From Agrypnia vestita (taxonomy: Eukaryota > Arthropoda > Insecta > Trichoptera > Phryganeidae), in NCBI GenBank assembly GCA_016648135.1, contig JADDOH010002285.1, positions 1 to 64,000 on the forward strand: a stretch of 64,000 bases of DNA. Direction: 5' to 3'. The notes under the pieces are model-generated. The model saw nothing but the letters and a program-made list of their open reading frames with translations. It had not been told where the DNA came from and did no database searches. Below are positions 20,511 to 32,000 of this stretch, one piece after another (the stretch's first letter is position 1; the number at the start of each line of letters is the position of its first letter). Both the position numbers and the translations under genes were made by a program.

Positions 20511-21542
20511 GTAACAATGTTCGTCACTAACACTACCAGGTGGCACAATTAATGATGAGGTGTATAAAATGAGGTACAACTAAATTACATTTATTGACGT
20601 TGCAATGTCCGTCTCTAACTCTACCAGATGGCTATATTTATAAGAATCATTCAATTTACGCCTATCTCAAATATATTCTTCTGGCGAGACAGTGAATGGT
20701 ACCCACCACTTACCCAGGATCGTTTTACGAGTAAAATCTCCCATGTCGGCCCTCGTTCGTCTCCCGGTTGACATTATGACCGTGCAGTCCCCCCCCGTGA
20801 TTTATTTAAACCAGCGCGAGGCGGTACGGCCGCTTATCAAAAACCATTCACTGTCCGTTACAGCTTTCATTGCATCTTTATTAAAAACAAAAATAAAACG
20901 AAATATAAAAGAAACATTTAAAAAAAAGAAATTAATAATTAACAAAAGAAAAATAACATGAAATTATAATAAACACATTAGTAAAAAAACATAAGAAATG
21001 GAAATCTAAGAAAAAGAAACCGAAATCAAAATAATACTCAATAAAATAAAATCAAGTAATAAGAAAAATAAAATAAAAGAAAAGAAAAGAAGAAGAAAAA
21101 ATAAAAATAGAAAAATAAACGTAAAAAGTACCTAACGACACCGTGACGGGGTTGGATGGCAATGTTGTGTCGAACACCCCTTTAAAGGGAGGAAAAACAG
21201 AAGATGCTACAAAGAAATAAAAACATATACCTACATATTTAATTCCCGGTAATGGAAGTCAGGACCGGCAGAATTCATCCAGCGCACCACCACAGAGTTC
21301 CTCCTAATAAAACCATGTTAAAATACGATACTTGATTGATGAAACAAACAGATAGTACAATCTAAATTGATAATAATCATTTGGTCATTTTACGCTACGA
21401 AAAATATAATATACAACGAATTATAGCGTTCTGCGCGCTCTAATGCTCTGCCTCTGTAAGCTCTTTATCATTTTCGACACGAGATTTATCCGCGTACACG
21501 CAATAATAACATAATAACGCACCATAATGACAGTGCAGAAAC
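20511..21542. other. Intergenic, no gene seen
   Basis: Two similar GTTCGTCACTAACACTACCA / GTCCGTCTCTAACTCTACCA blocks (20520, 20610) suggest an old duplication, and 20880-21120 is very A-rich with AAATAAAA runs. Nothing else is supported. Confidence 0.4.
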
Positions 21543-21905
21543 TGTGTGAAGGACAATACAGACAGCGCGTGTAGGACAGTGCAGAAAGCGCGTGTAGGAC
21601 AATACACAAAGCGAAAAGCGCGTGTAGGACAATACACAAAGCAGAAAGCGCGTGTAGGCCAATACAGAGAGCGCGTGTAGGACAGTGCAGAGAGCGCGTG
21701 TAGGACAATGCAGAGAGTGCATGTAGGACAGTGCAGAGAGCGCGTGTAGGACCGTGCAGAGGGTGCGTGTAGGACAGTGCAGAGAGCGCGTGTAGGACAA
21801 TGCAGAGAGTGCATGTAGGACAGTGCAGAGAGCGCGTGTAGGACCGTGCAGAGGGTGCGTGTAGGACAGTGCTGAGAGCGCGTGTAGGACAACGCAGAGT
21901 AGAAC
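21543..21905. repeat. 23-bp minisatellite with 92-bp higher-order unit
   Basis: About 16 tandem copies of GCGCGTGTAGGACAGTGCAG plus AGA. Positions 21694-21785 and 21786-21877 are two copies of the same four-monomer block with a single mismatch, so the array has a 92-bp higher-order period. Because 23 is not a multiple of three and the unit lacks stops, all minus-strand frames stay open; these are not genes. Confidence 0.9.
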
Positions 21906-22765
21906 AAAATAATCTATGCCAAATCGCTAAAACGTAGTCTGTTAGATTTTGTACGAAGATCAGATTGACTAACTGAATATATGTACGTATCTCTAAAGTG
22001 TCTCAAATTTTATGAATTGTTTAGTTTACTAAAGACGCGAAATGTCTGATTTACTAAACTAAATAAGATTCATTCAGAATGAAGATACGCCCATGGGATC
22101 CGATGGACAGTTGGCACAAACGTGTCGACTGATTTTGCGTGCAATCAGAGAGCCCTTGTTGTATCAATATCGGATTATTTATACTGCAGATGTTATTTGA
22201 AAGAGATGACTAATGTTTTGAAAGTCGAGAAATTTACAAAACAATACCTGGGCCGGGGTACCTAATGAAAATATGACCTTACCTTGCTGATAGCGCTCAG
22301 TGCGGATCGGCGCGTGGAACAAGAGCAGTGTTGGACGTGCGTTACAGTATTTATACTAAATCGTAACAATCGGAGAATGAAAATATTTTACAGTTTTGTT
22401 TTCATTCCATAAATAGTACATCGTGAAGTTCGTTGCGAAATATTACGGACGAGTTTGTTGTTTACTAAAGGTGTCGTTAGCAAGAAACTCGCTGTGATAA
22501 AAATGATTCATTAACATAATCATTTTATACTTTTTCCCAGAAAATTTGTGTACTAACGAGTAGTAAGGTTTGGGCGCAGGTATTATATGCCTTATATCCT
22601 TTTCCCCAGAGCCTACGCATTAAAAAGATAAGGCACAGATAACCACATCTTTTTACGAGGGATTTAGCGATAATTTTCTAGTGTTATCAATGGGAGCACT
22701 TATTCACCGCCTGACACAGTCGTCTTCCTTTAAAAAGTGACTTTGAGCCCCTTAAAACAGTAAAA
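21906..22765. other. Region upstream of the LRR gene
   Basis: Contains the presumed promoter and 5' UTR of the LRR gene, but no TATA box, initiator or transcription start could be fixed. Nothing else is recognised. Confidence 0.4.
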
Positions 22766-23070
22766 ATGGCGGGACATCGAAGATGCTTCCGTTTCGTGGT
22801 TTTGGTGGTGCTGTCGGCAATTTTCACAACCTGCCGGTCGATGGACGCGGCCGCGAGTGACCCCCTGGCCGGGCTGGCGCAGCCCGTCTGCGAGGTCTGC
22901 CAGTGCGAGCTGGACCCTGGGAAGGAGACGGACGGCGACCTGCACATCTCCTGCAGCGACGCCCTGAGCAAGGACGCGCTGCAGCTGGACAGGATCCGGT
23001 GGCCGGAGGGCATGGGCGAGAAGAGGATCCTGGGGAAGTTCGAAGGACTCGGCTGGACCACCCTAGAAAA
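22766..23070 (+). CDS. LRR gene exon 1: signal peptide and N-cap
   Basis: Residues 1-101 plus two bases. MAGHRRCFRFVVLVVLSAIF is the signal peptide; CEVCQCELDPGKETDG and ISCSD form the Cys-rich cap; LGKFEGLGWTTLEK follows. The donor is GTAAGA. The exon is GC-rich compared with its surroundings. Its 5' UTR boundary is not determined. Confidence 0.85.
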
Positions 23071-26000
23071 GTAAGATGGTTCGCTAGTAGTGATGGTCAA
23101 ACCAACGGTACAGTTATTTGAGATTTTTATCTGATTGTATCCGTGATTGTTCAACATTATGTTGAAATATCTTTGGTATCCATTTTATCATAATTTTGAA
23201 AATTCTGTTTTTATTTTTACTGACACAATATTATTCTATGAAGACATTATTGTTAGTATAACTGCATTTGTACAAGTATCCAGGTATAGGGTTTAATTTA
23301 TTTATGTGCTCATTGAATAATTATTTTTTTACACTCATTATTTTATCTTCTATTGTAATCTAATTTTCATTATCAATATGATAAATAAAATATAAATAGT
23401 AACTGAGATAAAACCGCTGTCGAGTATCGATGGTTGCCCATCGAACTGCAAAAAATCAGTTACTGACACAATCAGATACAAATCTTAAATAACAGTTATT
23501 GTGTTACCGTTTAAAATACCATAGCTAATTAGGTTAATTAGGTTAAAGGCATATTTCAATGAATAATTCGTTCATTCCTCGGGTACCCCAGAAAAATTTG
23601 TCACGAAAACTGCGTTAAAAGTAGCGGGTAACATTTTTATATACAGTAAAACCCCGATAATTCGAAATTCGCCATACGTAATTCGAAATTTTCAAAACCC
23701 GCAAGTCTCAAAATGCTAATTTCATAGTAGATCAACCCCGATAATTCGAAAACTTCATAATAAATATTGCATTTTCAAAATGATTTCTTGAAATGTGCAA
23801 AAATGCAGACGTTTTTCACAAAATTAAAAATAAAATAAATTCTCTGCTAAAAAGATTTTTTATATTATTTTTTTATATAAAATATGTTTGAAATTTTTAT
23901 TTTAAATGATTCTTTAGTGTCCTTTTTTGGTAAATTTGCAAGTGTACATGAAAAATGCACCTCGATACAGAATATTGTTATACAGAGAATTATATAGGTG
24001 TACCAGAGCTAGCTTCAGAAACTTAGCTGGCAGATTCTTGCCTATGCTATGGGTCTAAAATGTTTAAGAAGCCATAACCTAATATGTCCATAGTTATGGA
24101 GACATGCAATATCAAAGTTTGCATTTTTTTTCAATATTTCTAACTTATTTTTTGCAAAAAGTTGAACTATCATTACGGTAACTTATGTCGATTAAGAAAA
24201 TATAATTCGCTTTAATACAAGTCGAAAAAAATGATAAAAATCTTGCAAAAAAAATTTTTTTTACAAGGTTTTTATCATTTTATCTAAGTTGTATTGAAGC
24301 AAATTAATTTTTCATAATCAATATAAGTTACTGTAATAATAGTTCAACTTTTTGCAAAAAATAAGTTAGAAATATTGAAAAAAATGCAAAGTTTATACAT
24401 AGATATATTGCATATCTCCATAACTATTGATATGAGGTCATGGTTGCTGGAATATTTTAGACTCATAACGCAGGCAGGAATCTACCGGCCAAGTTTCTGC
24501 TGCTAGCTCTGGTACAACCTGTATACGGTCGCGATTTAAGGCTGTGAAAATAGCGCCATCCAGCGTCTTGGTGGCGTTAGTGACATCATTTTTACGTTGA
24601 GAATTATGTATTTTGGTGCTGGGAAATTGTATTTAATATTGAAAAATAGGTTTTACAGGAATATCAGCTGTGGCCGTCAGCGGCTCGCTAACTACTAGTG
24701 ATAATTATGTTATTATATCCGTCGCCCAATATGGCATTAACAAAACTTAAATAAAATTGGCATTAAGTTTTCGTGGGACGTGTCGATAACAAAATCAACA
24801 GAGAATTCGTCACCAACTTATCGGCTGATAGCGGCTCCGATAAGGATTACGAAATACCGTTAAACCAATATCCAATATTAGAAGCTGATTCATTAATTTG
24901 GTTAAATATGAGTAGTTGAACCCAACGCCATAAACTATTTTTTGGCAAATAAAAAATGGAATTGGAATTTTTATTTTTAAACAATAATTGAGGTGTTTTT
25001 ATAAAAAAACTCACTTTTATTAAGTGAGTAAAGTCTCAAAACACGGGAATAAATAGAGTATACTGTTTAAAATCATCTCTTTATATAAATAAAAAGTGTT
25101 TTAAAATAAAAAAAATAACGTAAAAATTCTCGCAAATATAAAACATTATAACTTTATTAATATTGAATATTTCTTGATTTCCTTAGTTCTAGATAATGAA
25201 GTGTACTTTATACGTATAAAAAAACATATTGTGCGTACATATAAATATTAATTAAAAATTAGTGCCGCCTAGGACACTAAAAACGATTTTTTGGCCGCGG
25301 CCTGTCGATTAATGCTTATATTTTATTAATTATTGTAAATAATGTCCAGTTTATTACTTTTATATAATAAAATAGGTTCTATCTAATTAATTGCCTTAAA
25401 AAATTGCAGCCTAGAGTATACATTCTGATATAAATGAATAATAAAAGCCCAAATTTTCGTAAAAATACGCCGAAATATGCATTTGCAGTGAACGTCCAGT
25501 CTTAATGAAGGCGAGGTATTCGAACAAAAAAACTTTTAAATATTTCTCCGATGTTATGAGCTCTCTTTGCACTTCGATTCTCCCCGGCATTTGTGAATCT
25601 ATTATATAGAGAGTCACGAAATTTGTCATTATTTAAGTCTGCCATAATATGATGAAATTTACCTAAGTCATCCCTTCTAGTATATTATATTTCATTCACC
25701 CACTTGGTTCTACGATGCCAACGACGCCATAGCAGCCTACGAGTAAGAAGAGTTTTCCAGAAGATACAGATTATTCATTTGGCACAAACGTTATTGGAGA
25801 AATGCGAAAAGTAACTGATCGTGACCAAAGCAAGACGCAATCAATGTGCGCGCTCAATACGTACGAAAATAATCGTACGAATGCGTACGCAATAATTCGT
25901 ATCCAAAGTGCGACTGGCCTTACTGACTTACGTTATAGTATCAAACCTGAAATATTTTCTGTAGATGTACAATATAAGAAGGTTTGGATATTATGATATA

Positions 26001-29000
26001 ATTGAATTCGGGGTTTTCGCTGAAAACTGGTAATACAGGTACAAAAAAATGAGTCAAAATGCAGTCGCTTCGAGGGAAGTAGAGTTTACATAAGATTTTA
26101 TAGAGCATTCATACGGTGGTTTGATATTACAAAAAGTTTCAAATAAGGATGCGTTATGTCATCATGGCTTTTCAACTAGTGTATGGATAATTGTGTGAAA
26201 GAACTGAAAGAATTAGAAGTAGAAGCGAGAGTGGGTGGATTCATCATATTATACTACACGCAGACGATGGCGCTAATAGTGGATAGAATGATGTACGCAT
26301 AGAGACGACCATGACCCGTTAATATCCCTTATCTTCATAAATTAAAATTTTTAAGAATGAAGAAAAAAACCTCATTTTAAAATTCTTTATATTAGTTTCG
26401 CCGCCGTACAATTTTCCGCCTATAACAGCTCTAAAAATGCATATAAAAAAGATGTAGTTCTGTAAAATAATGTTGTTTGTTGTGTATTATAAAAAGTTAA
26501 AAAATCATAAAAGTGTGACTTCAGAATGGATATCTACTACACATTCAGTTAAACCTAAAAATAAATTGATAAAATAAAGTGTCGGAGTGGCAAGGACACC
26601 TTGACGAGTTTCAGTGATATTAATTTTCGAGTTATTGTATGCTGATAATAAGACATTCAAATGTAAACGAAGATAATTTTTCTGCTTGATGCTCATAATT
26701 TAGTCGCTTTCGTGTTTTTAATCCACGCAAACCAAATTTAAATTTTCAGAATTCCTCTACCTTCATCAAGACCCACATGGAACCAGCGATCTTGCGTATA
26801 AATAATTTATAATGAAAACTTTGTTTTTATGGGTTAAATTATTTTTAAACTTGCATTGTTTAAATGGTTGGTTTTCTAATACGGTGTAAATAATTGTAAT
26901 TGACATATCACTCAACATTTCTATGTAGGTACTTATATTCTTTCAGATTGAAGTTGGTATATGAACTTAGTAGATATTTCTATAAACATTATTTGTAAGT
27001 ACTTATGACAAGGGTACCTACGTTTAGGATGTTTTGTCAAGACAGCATTAACCTGTTAACTGGGCGAGTCCCTTTTTAATTACGCAACATAAACGGGCGC
27101 GAACTTTTTCACCAGGACGTGTCAATACGTCACGCCCGGTGGGCGTGATTTCATATTATTTTTATTTTTTATTTATGCTTAAAATAAATGAAAAGGTAAC
27201 GAAATACATATTTTTCGTTTATTTGTGTATAAAGTACAAAGAAAAATACAAAATTATAAATAAATAGAAAAGAATACCAACAAAAATATGGACTGGTATT
27301 GCCTGCCCAACATAACTTGGCGTGCGGCAGGATTGGAACTAAAACCCGCCCCGCCCACACCCGGTACAATTCTGTATTTGCTCGTGAGCTGTGACATCTT
27401 GATTACCAATATACACTGAATTATTGTGTCCAAAACATCCTAAACAGTCCGGGATGGTGCAAGAACAATTGCCAATGAAGTATTAAAGTTTTGCGAAGCT
27501 CAAAAAGCAAATAATGGACCGTCTGATAGTTTGACAGATAGAGCGGCCGCCGCGGAGCGCGCTGTTATCCGACCAAATTTATATTGAATGCTCTGACACT
27601 GGTCGCCGGACATTCAGTACATTATGTATTGTGTAATAAATTTACAACCTGGCAACTTCTGTTTCGCGACAGGGGCGACCTCCCTCGCACGCCTAGTTAT
27701 CGTGGTGGCTACATTGATTTCGTCATCGCTGATATCGCTTTCATTCATTTTGATGGATACTTATAATAATGTATTCTAAAATAAAAAGATTGGTAATATA
27801 AAAAATATAAGTAAATAATATATAATGTGAAAATAGGTAGTTAAGTATGAGTACGTATCCGTCACTGCTCACCCAGAAAACTCAATAGCGAAATGATACT
27901 GATTCCCTCCATGTCTTGAATTCATGTCGAGACATGTATGGATGACTTTATTGTTCGAAAATATACGTTCTGTCCATTCTAGGGCGCAACATATATTTCA
28001 AGGACGTATTCATACGTCCTGACCGTACCCGATATTGTTTACGTTGGAAGTATTTATACGTCCCGCCCGGTCAACAGGTTAAAAACGCAACATCATAAAA
28101 AAAATGCTAGCCAGGAGGTATTGGCAGTTCACGGTCGGTGTAAATGCACTGATTGAGAGAATGCTGGTCTGGTTTCTCTGGACGGTTGATGACGAATACC
28201 TGATCTCTGAGCGTCGTGGCCATCTTTCTATTCTTTAGCGACCTTACGGGAAGGCTACGGGTGACGGCAGATTCATATCACCAAACTGGTCAGAAAATAA
28301 GAACACAACACTCTCATTTCTGCCGTAAAAAGCACATGGTCCGGATACACTTGAAAAATACATATGTTACAGCGAATTTGTATTTCTAGTGAGTCTATAT
28401 TTCCACTAGAATGCGACCACTATAAATTGGCGTGCGAGGGAGGGCGTCCCTGTCGCGTAACAGAAGTTGCCAGGGTGTAAATTTATTACACAATACATAA
28501 TGTACAGAGTGTCCGGTGACCGGTGTCGTAGCCTTTAACAGAAATTTGGTTGGGCAGCACTAAAGAAACCAAGCCGTAATGGCGGCCCTTCTATCTGTCA
28601 AACTGTCAGACGGTAATATCGGTCCATTATTTGCTTTTTCAGCTTCGCAAAACTTTAATACTTCATTGGCAATTGTTCTGACACCATCCCGGACTGTTTA
28701 GGATGTTTAGAACATAATAATTCAGTGTATATTGGTAATCAAGATGTCACAGGTCCCGAGCAAATACAAAATTGTACTGAATGACAGGGCGAGGGGTTAC
28801 CGCCGGGTGCGGGCGGGGCGGGTTTTAGTTCCAAAGTCGCCGCACGCCAAGTTATTGTGCAATAGTAGAAATATATTTTACCCGGTCGGGCAGTGAAAAC
28901 ATGTCAATTAATGAATTTACACATTTACTGTATCAGTGAAACTGTATTTTGTCCATGAATGCACGCATTTCCAAAGCTTAGGTTATGTTAGGTTAATAAT

Positions 29001-32000
29001 AACCGGTATATAATGTTGATATTCTCAGAAGAAATGAACCTTTTTCACGCAATAACTTAAATCTGGAATTCTTATTCTAAGAGGTCAATCTCAATTCGGA
29101 AATATGTAGACATATCAAGATCTGTGAAATTTAATTTTAATGACAGTTCGGAAACCAATATAATTTCACTAGTAAGATATCAGTTAAAATATTTTTCAGT
29201 AGTTTGTATTCATTTCTATCGCTGAAAATCTGCTCGAATGTATGATAAGAATGACCTTGAATATACATAATTTCACTAAAATGCCAGTGAAAATATAGAC
29301 TCGCTAGAAATACAGATTTACTGTAACACAGGCACCAATAACAAGCTATAACACAGTTTGAAAATACTCACAGCTCTGGTAGTCTTCCTTCCCGGTTTTG
29401 GGAGAGTTCTGCGAAGGTTTATGACGTTTATAAGTCGTTATCAAGTCCCGTGCTCTACAAATTTGTCTTCAGCGAACGTCTCTTGCGAGTGTAAACTTCT
29501 TTCAGCGACACTACGTCGAATTGGAAACAGAGCGTGACATCTGTCTTAGGGCCGGTTGTTTCAAGTTCGATCAAAGTAAGCGGTCGATCAAAGCATAGAT
29601 TTTTACGAAAACGGATCATCCGATTGGTGGAGAACGTAAAAATCTATGCTTTAAAAGAAAGCTTACTTTAATCCAACTTGAAACAACCAGCCCTAAGGGC
29701 CGCTTGTTTAATCGACCGCTTACTTTGATCGAACTTGAAACAACCGGGCCTTAAGCACATCGAGCACTGATGGAGCGGCATTTTCAAACTTATACGGAAT
29801 TTGAGTAGTTGTCAAAATCCTATCCGTGATTGATGCAAACATCTCAGAGTTTGGCGAACACTAAACAAGCTTGATCGGATGAGAACACATCGTAACATTT
29901 TATTTACTGCGGTGTAGCTAGTGACTATCTCTAATAAATATTATAATGAAGGTATTATTGCAGGGTGCCACGCAACGACCGTGTCGTGTACCTCAGCTTT
30001 CACAACAACGCCATCAAGACCACCTACCCCGGCGCCTTCTCCGAGCTGCCCAGCCTGCGCTACCTCTACCTGTCCAACAACGAGCTCAACAAGGTCACCC
30101 CGGACATATTTCACAACCTGGGCTCGCTCCTCCAGCTGGACCTGTCATTCAACAAGCTCAGCGAGTTCAATCCCATAGACTTTGCGGAGCTGGCTTCCCT
30201 GAAGACACTCAGCCTCAAGAGCAACCTGATTAACAAGATTCCCGTGGAAGCTCTCAGTAAGCTTCCGGTCCTGGAGCAGCTCGACCTCAGTCAGAACCGG
30301 CTGTACTTCTTGGACTTTGGCAACGTGATCGACCCGGCGTACATCCTGAAGAACTTGTTGTACTTGGACCTGAGCTCCAACGAACTAACGGTGATACTGC
30401 AGGACACATTTCAGCAGACTCAAAAATTGTAAGTACATAACGATGACAGAAACTGTTCTTTTTGAACTTAAGTCGTCAATTATTTATTTTTTCGGTGGAC
30501 AAATGAACGATTGAAAATCAACAGTTCAATTGAACGATTGAAAATCAACAGTTCAATTGAACGATTGAAAATCAACAGTTCAATTGAACGATTGAAAGTC
30601 AGTTCAAAAATGAAACGCGATGAACGATAGTTCAGTCAACTGTACGAAAATTCTCAAACTAGTAAATAATCATGTAATGTAAGTAGTACTATGATAAAAA
30701 AATACTTACATAATTGTAAATTAGGGTTTACTCCAAGTCAATCACACGTTCAATTCTCAATTCCGGGTCATCACACATGTTCAATTCTAAGTCATCACCC
30801 ATGCCTAGGGAATGCAATCCCGAGTCGGGATTGCCCTTTCGGGATCCCTCGAGGTTAGAATTTCCCATCCCGCGGGATCCCTACGGATCGGGATCCCGAA
30901 TACTTTTGTGTTTTTTTGTTTGTTTATAGAGCTGAATAGCAATTATTAACGACAATGCCTTGCATTTTTTTATCAGCAATGTTAATAAAATACTCATTAT
31001 TAATCATTGCATTAATGTTTTTGTAGGCGTTTTTCCAAGCATCAATCAGTCAATGTAGTAGAGTAAAAACGACTAACTAGTAGTAGTTTTTATTACTATG
31101 TTAGGTTGATAAAATACAGCAAATATTGTTCAAAGCTATTTTCATTATTTGAATGTGACATGAACGTAAGTTTTAAGTACTTACTAAAAGCTCTATAGAC
31201 ATATAGGTATAATTAAACATACAAAATATAAAAAAATGCTGATCAATCCCGATAATCTCGTCCGATTTTTCGGTTCGGGATTGATCTCGTAAAATGCCTC
31301 GAGATCTCGCGGGATCGGGATTGCATTCCCTAATTACACATGCTCAATTCTAGATCATCACTCATGCTCATTTCCAGGCCATCACACATCACATACGTTT
31401 TATAATATTTAACTTTTAAACATGGATATTTCTGTGCTTGCTACCAAATAATGAACATTGCCGCTTTTATATTTACATAATCGGATATTGCCGTATTTGC
31501 TATGATGTTTCTGTCTAAAATCGATATCAATTCTCAGTTTAGTATGAAGCGGCCTTTTTGAAGTGGATATTTCTGCCTTTGCTTTTTACACGAGAGTATT
31601 GCTGTATTTGCTTTTAATAGTGATTTGGAAACATGATTTTGGAAGGGATAGAGCTATATTTCCTATAAAATCTCGAATTCAGTACATTCTAAATTATTAG
31701 GCAATCCTCTGTGACTATATTCAAATTTTTGTTTTGATATTGCTGCTTTTGCTTTTATAACCTTCACATGATTTATTTCGAACTACACCAATATTCAAAT
31801 CCTAATCGTCTATATTATGTTGCGCTAAATCTGCATCAATTAATGTGTTTTTTTTTTCATTGCCAGCTTCAAAAAATAATCAAAACGTATGTATTTTTTA
31901 TATTAAAAAAAACAAGGTGTACCTACCTAGAGCCGACATGCGGAGACTGATTTGAAAAATATCTACGCTATTTGTTGACATATATTTCATGCTTTAGAAT

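Noticed and set aside
21421..21907. Three overlapping minus-strand frames of 95-155 codons rich in Ser, Tyr, Thr, Cys and His
   Set aside because: They are the three readings of a 23-bp minisatellite that has no stop codon; the peptide repeats simply follow the DNA repeat.
22730..23157. Other frames overlapping LRR exon 1
   Set aside because: They are shadows in a GC-rich exon; only the frame starting at 22766 has a signal peptide and joins exon 2 in phase.
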